A DNA stretch of 64,000 nt from an uncultured Clostridia bacterium (GTDB lineage: Bacteria; Bacillota; Clostridia; Christensenellales; Borkfalkiaceae): contig CASEDP010000001.1 in assembly GCA_949286835.1 (NCBI GenBank), positions 1-64,000 of the forward strand, given 5' to 3'. The translations under genes were made by a program, and so were the position numbers. This document shows positions 1-6,607 of the stretch, piece after piece (positions within the stretch are counted from its first letter, which is position 1; every line of letters starts with the position of its first letter). The notes beneath the pieces were generated by a model. The model did no database searches, had not been told where the DNA came from, and worked only from the letters and a program-made list of their open reading frames with translations.

Positions 1-21
1 TGATGCGTTGCCAAATTTCGA

Positions 22-94
22 TACCCGTTGACGGGTGTGCCGGCAATTAACCCTTTTAGGGTATGTGCAAACCACCAGTTCACTGGTGGTTTTG
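22..94. repeat. cluster of short hairpins, unknown function
   Basis: Three inverted repeats lie close together: ACCCGT/ACGGGT near 23-36, ACCCT/AGGGT near 50-62, and a perfect 11-bp stem with a 2-nt loop at 69-92 (AAACCACCAGT, TC, ACTGGTGGTTT). The third is followed by a short T run and could terminate transcription entering from the left. Closely spaced imperfect palindromes of this type resemble REP-like elements or the subterminal hairpins of IS200/IS605 elements, but no transposase is present. No ORF in 1-376 looks real. Confidence 0.45.
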
Positions 95-202
95 AATTAT
101 ATACGTAAGCAGATTTTTAAAACCATACACCGACGGAACAGCTATTGTTCGCCGCAGGCGCAATAGCGTCACGTTGTTTCGGTGATGCGGTTAGCAGACA
201 AG

Positions 203-232
203 AAAAAACCCTTCTGTTTTGACAGAAGGGTT
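203..232 (-). terminator. duplicate copy of the tRNA-Thr terminator
   Basis: Read on the minus strand this is an 11-bp stem (AACCCTTCTGT/ACAGAAGGGTT) followed by a run of T. It is identical to the terminator at 343-372 and lies in the left copy of the tandem duplication. It would act as a second stop for transcripts that read through the first. Confidence 0.7.
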
Positions 233-342
233 ATAGTGGAGCTGCTAACCGGATTTGTAAGGAGCGTAAGCGACGGAACAGCTATTGTTCGCCGCAGGCG
301 CAATAGCGTCACATTATTTCGGTGATGCGGTTAGCAGACAAG

Positions 343-372
343 AAAAAACCCTTCTGTTTTGACAGAAGGGTT
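343..372 (-). terminator. rho-independent terminator of tRNA-Thr
   Basis: The stem AACCCTTCTGT/ACAGAAGGGTT with a short A-rich loop and six T on the minus strand begins five bases after the encoded CCA of tRNA-Thr. This is a canonical intrinsic terminator in the right place for a single-gene tRNA transcript. Confidence 0.85.
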
Positions 373-376
373 ATAG

Positions 377-452
<76 letters not shown>

Positions 453-470
453 GTTTCAACTTACTCGAAT

Positions 471-499
471 ATTATATTTAAAATAACGTATAATGTCAA
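471..499 (-). promoter_or_regulatory. promoter of tRNA-Thr
   Basis: On the minus strand a perfect TTGACA (494-499) and a perfect TATAAT (471-476) are separated by 17 bp. This full sigma-70/SigA consensus lies just upstream of the tRNA 5' end at 452. Confidence 0.9.
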
Positions 500-596
500 T
501 TCATTTTAACGCAAATAATCAAAATTTTGCGACATATTTTTTGTGTAAGAAAAAGGCGAGTAAAAAGCGCACTGACAACACAAATATTGACTGACA

Positions 597-625
597 AAGC
601 CGCAGGAGGACGTTTCCCGCGGCTT
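597..625 (-). terminator. possible terminator of the helicase-loader operon
   Basis: The inverted repeat AAGCCGC (597-603) / GCGGCTT (619-625) lies seven bases past the stop codon of the 194-residue gene. The T run is short, so termination strength is uncertain. Confidence 0.45.
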
Positions 626-631
626 AAAAAA

Positions 632-1216
632 TTATTTGCCTTTCTTGTCGGGCAGCATTTTGACCTGCTCAATATCTTTGAGCATCAGCTTTGCCGTCTG
701 TTTTTCTGCGGCGTGCTTTCTGAGTATTGGCATCTGTTTGAAAAATCTTGCCTTTTCATAGGGCAGACTGTCGTTTGGCAATTCCGAAATTTCGATAAGG
801 GTGGAGATGTTGACAACGTACAGCTTGAGCTCGTCGCTCAGCCCGTCATAGATGGTCTTTAGTTTGGCGGTGGCGTTTCTGAAATACTGCTCGTACTTTA
901 AATAGCGCGAGATGTCATAGACTTTTGCCGTGACGCCCGTAAGTTCCGTCCAGAGTTCCTCATCGCTCTTGCTATCTGCGTTGAGAAGTTTTTCAATCTG
1001 CTCGACTATGTCGCCGAGCTTGGGCGCGAATTTTGCGTGCTTTAAGGCATTATTTACCGCTATATCGCATATCTCCTTGGGGTATTCGGACAGGGCTTCG
1101 AACCAGCTCTCGATGAGCAACGCCTGTTCGTCGTCGCCAAAATTGTATGCGTTTTCAAAATTAAGATTTATCTTGACGAGATAGAGGCTCACGTCGCGTT
1201 TTGTAAGTTTTTTCAT
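632..1216 (-). CDS. G39P-like helicase loader/inhibitor protein (putative)
   Basis: This 194-residue protein has an N-terminal half rich in helices. Residues about 36-75 follow the pattern of the phage G39P-type helicase loader/inhibitor domain: a W-F-x-A-L stretch, then P-K-E-I-C-D-I-A, then F-A-P-K-L-G-D-I-V-E-Q-I, where that family has W...L...P...A...FPP...EI. The rest is helical and lysine-rich. Its start codon overlaps the stop of the DnaD-like gene (TGATG), so the two should be translationally coupled. Family knowledge suggests it binds the replicative helicase DnaB during loading. The assignment rests on a weak motif and partner context; a general DNA-binding accessory role is the alternative. 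Confidence 0.5.
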   Translation of the reverse strand: MKKLTKRDVSLYLVKINLNFENAYNFGDDEQALLIESWFEALSEYPKEICDIAVNNALKHAKFAPKLGDIVEQIEKLLNADSKSDEELWTELTGVTAKVYDISRYLKYEQYFRNATAKLKTIYDGLSDELKLYVVNISTLIEISELPNDSLPYEKARFFKQMPILRKHAAEKQTAKLMLKDIEQVKMLPDKKGK

Positions 1217-2628
1217 CAGTTCTCCTCTTCGCCTTCAGAGCTGTATTTTTCTATCGTAGAGCGCCATTTGTCGAGGACGGAGCGCTTTTTGGACGCGGGG
1301 GCGACATTCTTTGCCGAAGGAATGTCCTCAACGGCGTAAATTCCCGAATTTTTCCAGGAAGAGAGTATATTGTTCATATATGCCACGGGGTTGCCTGCCG
1401 AGGCGGCGCGCGTCGCGGCGGAGAAAATCATCTCCCCGTCAAAACCCCAACCGCGCCAGACGTCGAGCAGATGTCTGTCGTGCGGGATAATCTTCCTTGT
1501 CAGACCGCAGGCGTCGAATATCTTCCTTATGAACTTGTCGTCCTCGGCAAGCCTGTTCAGATATTCCTCTATGCTGTCGGCGTCGACTATTCCCTCCTCG
1601 TAAAGCTTTATGATAAACTCATCCGCCTTTTCAAACGTTTTGAGACCGTTGAGGAAGCAATAGGTCGCAATTTTTTCAAGGCTCTGCGCGTCAAAGCCGA
1701 AGGAATACCACTTAACCGTATAGTTTTCCACATAGGGCGAGGGGTCGTCAATATAAATTCCCAGACAGCGCGCAATTTTATAGGTTGCATTGTATAGGGA
1801 GTCCCTGCTCTTGCGGTAATCGTCAATCTCCACGGGGTCAAATTTCTTGTTGTTGTAAAGTTCAAGCACAATTCTGTCCAGCTTTTCGGGCGTCTTTGCT
1901 TTGAAAATCTTTGCTGCATACAGCAACGCCTCGTCTGAAAAGCCCATTTCGCCCCACTTGTTGTAGAGTTCGCCGTCCTCGACGGCAGGCTGCCTCTTTA
2001 TTCCCATTGCCGCGAAGAGACGAATTAGCGCCGCCGTCGCGTTCGTGTAGGAAGAGAGTTTTTCTTCAACCTTTGCAAGCGTCGTACAGCCTTCGCGTTC
2101 AAAACTTTCGGCAACCTTCTTTATATAGGCTGGCGAAATTTTGTCGCCTTTTAAATTGACGCAGTAGGATACAATCATTACAAGCGCGTTCCTCTCGAAG
2201 GAATAGTCCTCCAAAAGCACGAGGTAGTCCCTGAATTCGTTCTGTGAGACCATTCTGCCCGCAAGAAGCGCCTGAATTTCTTCGTACAGCCCCTCATATT
2301 TTTCGGGGTGCAGACGCTTGGGTTTGCCGCTGAGGTTATCTGTATCCAGAATTTTTATCTCAAACGGAGCATATGAGGTTATGGCAATCAATTCAAACTC
2401 GTCTAGGTATTCAAAGTACTTTTTAAGTTCGTCCTCGGTGAGGTTGAGCTTTTTAGCGAAGTCCTCAGGGGTGTAGAAATTCTGTCCGTTCTGGCATATG
2501 TAGAGGGCGAAGAGGTAGACTTTTACCGCCATAGCGTCCAACTCGGGCAGATATCGCGTAATAAATTTATTTCCGACGTCAGTGACGGATTTTTTTACAA
2601 GTTCATCCTCTACCGTAATAAAGGGCAT
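1216..2628 (-). CDS. DnaD/DnaB-type replication initiation protein
   Basis: A 470-residue protein with an N-terminal winged-helix-like region (residues about 20-85) and three similar helical modules. Each has a conserved aromatic/Gly signature: Y-N-K-W-G-E-M-G-F near 222, V-K-W-Y-S-F-G-F near 305, and V-W-R-G-W-G-F near 397. The last module ends in Y-M-N-N-I-L-S-S-W, which matches the DnaD C-terminal motif (Y-I-x-x-I-L-x-x-W). In Firmicutes DnaD and DnaB proteins load the replicative helicase at the origin and at stalled forks. It heads a two-gene operon with the G39P-like gene and has its own divergent promoter. Three tandem modules make it longer than B. subtilis DnaD (about 230 residues). 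Confidence 0.75.
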   Translation of the reverse strand: MPFITVEDELVKKSVTDVGNKFITRYLPELDAMAVKVYLFALYICQNGQNFYTPEDFAKKLNLTEDELKKYFEYLDEFELIAITSYAPFEIKILDTDNLSGKPKRLHPEKYEGLYEEIQALLAGRMVSQNEFRDYLVLLEDYSFERNALVMIVSYCVNLKGDKISPAYIKKVAESFEREGCTTLAKVEEKLSSYTNATAALIRLFAAMGIKRQPAVEDGELYNKWGEMGFSDEALLYAAKIFKAKTPEKLDRIVLELYNNKKFDPVEIDDYRKSRDSLYNATYKIARCLGIYIDDPSPYVENYTVKWYSFGFDAQSLEKIATYCFLNGLKTFEKADEFIIKLYEEGIVDADSIEEYLNRLAEDDKFIRKIFDACGLTRKIIPHDRHLLDVWRGWGFDGEMIFSAATRAASAGNPVAYMNNILSSWKNSGIYAVEDIPSAKNVAPASKKRSVLDKWRSTIEKYSSEGEEEN

Positions 2629-2653
2629 AAAGACTAAAACTCCCGTGTAATGC

Positions 2654-2682
2654 TTGATTTATCTCGAAAAGTGGGCTATAAT
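2654..2682 (+). promoter_or_regulatory. promoter of sbcDC
   Basis: TTGATT (2654-2659) and a perfect TATAAT (2677-2682) are 17 bp apart and read rightward. Transcription should begin near 2689, giving a leader of about 110 nt before sbcD. The site lies inside the initially transcribed region of the opposing loader promoter. Confidence 0.75.
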
Positions 2683-2701
2683 ATTTGTCAGAGTGAATAT
2701 T

Positions 2702-2724
2702 GTCGCCTCTTTATAAAGAGCGAC
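2702..2724. promoter_or_regulatory. palindrome between divergent promoters, candidate operator
   Basis: A perfect 14-bp palindrome CTCTTTATAAAGAG (2707-2720) is flanked by GTCG/CGAC arms. It lies between the predicted start points of the rightward (about 2689) and leftward (about 2722) transcripts. A dimeric repressor bound here could control both operons. No regulator gene is adjacent, so the ligand is unknown. Confidence 0.5.
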
Positions 2725-2728
2725 TATT

Positions 2729-2757
2729 ATTATAAGCCAACCGACAAAAAAAATCAA
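2729..2757 (-). promoter_or_regulatory. promoter of the DnaD-like operon
   Basis: On the minus strand TTGATT (2752-2757) and a perfect TATAAT (2729-2734) are separated by 17 bp. Transcription should start near 2722 and run left, so it overlaps the sbcD leader in antisense over roughly 30 bases. Confidence 0.75.
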
Positions 2758-2799
2758 TTACATTGGCTGAAATAAATATTTGTAATTTCTTATACCGCA

Positions 2800-3948
2800 A
2801 TGAAGATACTGCACACATCCGACTGGCACATCGGCAAGAAGCTGATGGGGCGGGAGCGCTATGATGAGTTCCGTGCCGCCACAAACGAAATATATGAAAT
2901 CTGCCGCGACGAGGGGGTTGAACTCTGCCTCATAGCGGGTGATGTCTATGACACATATACGCCGTCGGCGGAGGCTGAGGAGATTTTTTTCGATGCGGTG
3001 GAAAGGCTCTCAACCGTCTGCGCGGTGCTGATTATAAGCGGCAACCACGACGACTATGTCCGCCTTACAGCAAGCCGCGCCCTTGCGGAAAAGCACAATG
3101 TCTATATAATCGGCAACAACTTAGTCAGGGTCGACTGCGACAAAAGGAGCAATTGCTATCCCGTGCAGTCGGACTGCGGCTACGTAATCTTTGAAAATCT
3201 GCGCGGCGAAAAGGTATATGTCAACACCCTGCCATATCCAAACGAGGCGCGCTTCAAAGAGGAAAAGACTGACGAGAGCTTCTCAGACAGAATGAAGAGG
3301 TGGATAGTGTACGGCGAGAGGGGAAACGCTGAAAAGCTGCCCGCTATCTTCCTTTCGCACATCTTCGTCGCGGGCGGAACTGCGGGCGATACCGAGAGGG
3401 AGATTGACCTCGGCGGGGCAAGACTTGTTCCCCGCGAACTTCTGCCGGAGGGCAGTTATTGTGCGCTCGGACATCTTCACAGGCGGCAGAAGATAGGCAA
3501 AAACGCCTATTACAGCGGCGCGATAATGCGCTTTTCCTTTGACGAGAGCAGTGCGGAAAAGTCCGTAAACGTCTTTGAACTGAATGGCGACGGCATTTCG
3601 GATTTCAGACAGATTGCTCTGAAGAGCATAAAAAACCTTGTAAGGCTGGAGGCTGTGTCGGCAGAGGACGGCATAGCGCTTCTTAAAAAATATTCCGACG
3701 ACTATGCGGAACTGACGCTTAACCTTAGCCAGCCGCTTACGCACGGGCAGACGGTTGAACTTCATAAGTGCGAAAACCTCGTCTCGCTAAAGACGCGGGT
3801 AGAGGACGCATTTGACGTTGCCGCGGCGGAGACGCGGAAGGACAAGTCCGCGTCCGAGCTGTTCGACGGCTACTATAAACTGCGATACGGCTGTCAGCCG
3901 TCAGGCGAGCTTAAGGCGCTCTTTTTAGAGCTCACGGAGCAGGAATGA
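2800..3948 (+). CDS. sbcD: exonuclease subunit SbcD (Mre11 family)
   Basis: This 382-residue Mre11-family nuclease pairs with SbcC to cut hairpins, palindromes and protein-blocked DNA ends. All metallophosphoesterase motifs are present: S-D-W-H (7-10), G-D-V-Y-D (47-51), G-N-H-D (81-84), a histidine after L-S-H-I, and G-H-L-H-R near 225. The length is normal for the family. The stop codon overlaps the sbcC start by four bases (ATGA), so the subunits should be made in step. The gene is the first of a rightward transcript from the promoter at 2654-2682. Confidence 0.95.
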   Translation: MKILHTSDWHIGKKLMGRERYDEFRAATNEIYEICRDEGVELCLIAGDVYDTYTPSAEAEEIFFDAVERLSTVCAVLIISGNHDDYVRLTASRALAEKHNVYIIGNNLVRVDCDKRSNCYPVQSDCGYVIFENLRGEKVYVNTLPYPNEARFKEEKTDESFSDRMKRWIVYGERGNAEKLPAIFLSHIFVAGGTAGDTEREIDLGGARLVPRELLPEGSYCALGHLHRRQKIGKNAYYSGAIMRFSFDESSAEKSVNVFELNGDGISDFRQIALKSIKNLVRLEAVSAEDGIALLKKYSDDYAELTLNLSQPLTHGQTVELHKCENLVSLKTRVEDAFDVAAAETRKDKSASELFDGYYKLRYGCQPSGELKALFLELTEQE

Positions 3949-5231
3949 AACCGATAAAATTGAAGTTCAGCGGGGTCAACAGCTTTTCCTCTGAGGCGGT
4001 GATTGACTTTGAAAAACTGACTGCAAGCGGTCTTTTCGGCATATTCGGCGATACTGGCAGCGGTAAGAGCACCATTCTCGACAGCATAAACTTTGCACTG
4101 TACGGCGACGTGGACAGAAGCAAAAAAAAGACAGATATAATAAACTATAACTGTGAGCAGGCAGAAGTCGAGTTCACGTTCAACATACTTTTAAACGGCA
4201 AGCGCGAAGTCTACAGGGTAGAGCGCAGCATAAAGAAGAAGAGCGGGCTGGGCAAGGCAATGCTCTACGTCAGGGACGGCGAAGGCGAGCGCTGTATTGC
4301 CGACAATACGACTTCGGTAAATGCTAAGGTAGAGGGCATACTCGGTTTAAGCGCCGAAGATTTCCGCAAGTGCATTGCTCTTCCTCAGGGAGAGTTCGCA
4401 CAATTTGTAAAGAGCTCCCCGGCAGAGCGTTTCAAACTCATCGAAAGGCTATTTTCCCTCGGCAGATACGGCGACGGCCTCAGGGATAAGCTCAACGCCG
4501 CGGAGAGCGAAGCGGAGGGCGAACTGTCTGCAGTCAGGGCACAGTACGACGTGCTCTCGGACGTCAGCGAGGAGCTCATCTCCTCTCTCGGGCAGGAGTT
4601 TGAAAGCCTTAAAGCGGGGCTTATGCAGCTTGAAAAGCAGTGCGACGAGGCAGACAAGGCTGCGCAGTCGCTCAGGGCGGCTTACGATATCCGCCTTGAA
4701 CTTGAAAAGGTTGAAAGTCAACTCTCCGAGATTGCGTCCAAGTGCGCTGAGATGGAAAAACTGCGCTCGGTAGTGAGGAATGCGCCCGCCTGCAGGCATA
4801 TCTGCGAGCTCGATGCTAAGCGCACACGCCTTGCAGATAACATTGATAGCCTTAAAAACAGGTGCGGCGAACTCGAACGCAGCCTGGAAGATGGCAGAAA
4901 GACGCTCGAAGGACTTGTAAATGAAGAAAAAAAGGGCGACTTTGAAAGGCTTTCGGAGGAACTTGCCGCAAAACTCGCGGTGTTCGGCTCGGCGTCGGGC
5001 GACGTTGCGGAGCTGAAGGCGGCGCAGACCGCGCTTCTGCGGCTCAGGGAGGACTATCAGTCCGCCGTTGCAAGATTAAAATCTTACAAAAATAAGCGGG
5101 AAAACGTCGCAGCTCAGCTTGCGGAGGCGCAGGCGGCGGTTGAAAATTGCCGTGTCCCCGAGAGGGCGCTTCAGGCCGGGTATTTTAAGGGAAGAATATA
5201 CCTCACAACTCGTCTATCTCGGCGAACTTAG
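3945..5231 (+). CDS. sbcC: SbcC, N-terminal part (frameshifted)
   Basis: This reading frame encodes the Rad50-like N-terminal ATPase half with Walker A G-D-T-G-S-G-K-S-T at about 36-44, the Q-loop sequence L-P-Q-G-E-F-A-Q-F near 150, and the ascending coiled coil. The frame should continue into the one ending at 6597, but an extra base in the GGG run at 5189-5191 shifts it. The last 14 or so residues before the stop at 5231 are therefore out of frame. Deleting one G restores the join K-E-E-Y-T and gives a protein of about 883 residues. SbcC is the ATPase that moves DNA ends into SbcD. Confidence 0.85.
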   Translation: MKPIKLKFSGVNSFSSEAVIDFEKLTASGLFGIFGDTGSGKSTILDSINFALYGDVDRSKKKTDIINYNCEQAEVEFTFNILLNGKREVYRVERSIKKKSGLGKAMLYVRDGEGERCIADNTTSVNAKVEGILGLSAEDFRKCIALPQGEFAQFVKSSPAERFKLIERLFSLGRYGDGLRDKLNAAESEAEGELSAVRAQYDVLSDVSEELISSLGQEFESLKAGLMQLEKQCDEADKAAQSLRAAYDIRLELEKVESQLSEIASKCAEMEKLRSVVRNAPACRHICELDAKRTRLADNIDSLKNRCGELERSLEDGRKTLEGLVNEEKKGDFERLSEELAAKLAVFGSASGDVAELKAAQTALLRLREDYQSAVARLKSYKNKRENVAAQLAEAQAAVENCRVPERALQAGYFKGRIYLTTRLSRRT

Positions 5232-6597
5232 GGAGAGCATAAAGGGCTATGACGACAAGAGCCCGCTTTACGCCTATGTCAGGGAAGAGCTCACCGACAG
5301 GATGAACTACTACAAAAATCTAATCAGCTCTACCTGTATAGTCAGTTTCGACGTCAGAAAGGAACTTGAAGAGGCGGACAGACTTGCAAAGCAGAGGGAA
5401 AAGCTGGTAGCTCAGCGCGATAAGCAGAAGGACGCGCTGTCCGCGGCAGAGCGCGAACTTGCGCTGTGCTCAAGCGACTGCGAAAAGATAAAAAAGGACG
5501 GCGAGCAGGCGGCGGAGCGCGTTTCGTCGATAAGGATAAAGCTCGACGGCGTGTTCGGCGAGGGCGCGGACGACTATTCCGCGCAGACCGAAAAGCTCAA
5601 AGAGCGCATTGGCGCGGTCAGAAAACAGCGCGAGCAATTGCAGTCGCGGACCGAAAGTGCGAGAAAGCAGGTGCAGGGCGCCGAAATCTCCCTCGGGGAG
5701 TGCCGTGCAAAGCTGACATCGGCTGTCGAGGAACTCAAATCGCTCGAAGAGGAGATATCTTCCGCCTTATCGGAGGGCGGGTTTAAGGATATTTCGTCGT
5801 GCAGCGAGATTGTCAAAGAGGTCTCTGCCTATGCCGACGCGGAGGCTGAACTCAAGAGATATGACGAGCGGAAGATTGCGCTCACTTCAAGGCATACGGA
5901 ACTCGCGGCTAAGGTCGGCGAGGTAAGTGTTACCTCCGCGCAGCTCGAAGAAGCCATATCTCTCCAGAAAAAGCTCAGGGATGCCGAAAAGGAGATGCAC
6001 GCCGAACAGAAGGTCATAGAGAGCAAGCTCTCCGAAAACCGCAAAAAACTTGAAAAGAAGAAGCTCGTCGAAGTCGAGATGGGCAAAAAACTCAGGCGCA
6101 GGGAGCTCGTCTCCCAGCTTAAAGAGCTTGTAAAAGGCAATAAATTTCTCGAATACATTGCAGGCGAATACCTTTCGGACATATCCAAGTCGGCGTCGGG
6201 CACGCTCTTAAAGCTCACGCAGGGCAGGTATTACCTCACATATACGGATACATTCTATGTCGCCGACAACTTCAACTGCGGAAAGCTGAGGGGAGTAAAT
6301 ACTCTTTCGGGAGGAGAGACGTTCCTCGTTTCGCTTTCGCTCGCTCTTGCGCTGTCGTCGTCGATATGCAGGAGCTCTATGCGCTCCATAGAGTTCTTCT
6401 TCCTCGACGAGGGGTTCGGAACGCTGGACGAAAGCCTTGTCGACACGGTAATGGATACTCTTGAAAAACTCAGAAGTTCGGACTTCACGATAGGCATAAT
6501 AAGTCACGTGGAAGAACTTAAACACAGAATAGACAGTAAAATCACAGTAAACAAAGCAACCGAAACGCACGGCTCTGCCGTAACGCTTTCGGTTTAA
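5191..6597 (+). CDS. sbcC: SbcC, C-terminal part (frameshifted)
   Basis: This is the second half of the Rad50-like ATPase. A long descending coiled coil is followed by the ABC signature L-S-G-G-E-T-F, Walker B F-F-F-L-D-E-G-F-G and the H-loop histidine in I-S-H-V-E-E. Homology starts at about 5191 in the +1 frame relative to the upstream half. If this part were made separately, the first ATG would be 5302 (M-N-Y-Y-K). The middle of the coiled coil, where Rad50 and SbcC normally carry a C-x-x-C zinc hook, shows no C-x-x-C in either half. The intact protein would also be shorter than the usual 1000 or more residues. Confidence 0.85.
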   Translation, partial: EEYTSQLVYLGELRESIKGYDDKSPLYAYVREELTDRMNYYKNLISSTCIVSFDVRKELEEADRLAKQREKLVAQRDKQKDALSAAERELALCSSDCEKIKKDGEQAAERVSSIRIKLDGVFGEGADDYSAQTEKLKERIGAVRKQREQLQSRTESARKQVQGAEISLGECRAKLTSAVEELKSLEEEISSALSEGGFKDISSCSEIVKEVSAYADAEAELKRYDERKIALTSRHTELAAKVGEVSVTSAQLEEAISLQKKLRDAEKEMHAEQKVIESKLSENRKKLEKKKLVEVEMGKKLRRRELVSQLKELVKGNKFLEYIAGEYLSDISKSASGTLLKLTQGRYYLTYTDTFYVADNFNCGKLRGVNTLSGGETFLVSLSLALALSSSICRSSMRSIEFFFLDEGFGTLDESLVDTVMDTLEKLRSSDFTIGIISHVEELKHRIDSKITVNKATETHGSAVTLSV

Positions 6598-6607
6598 GGA
6601 GTATAAG

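Noticed and set aside
237-257. second tRNA-Thr gene
   Set aside because: Only the 3' acceptor and part of the T arm are present; there is no anticodon arm, so it is a remnant.
527-862. 111-residue plus-strand ORF left of the loader operon
   Set aside because: It mostly overlaps the minus-strand G39P-like gene, has no ribosome binding site and no similarity to a known family.
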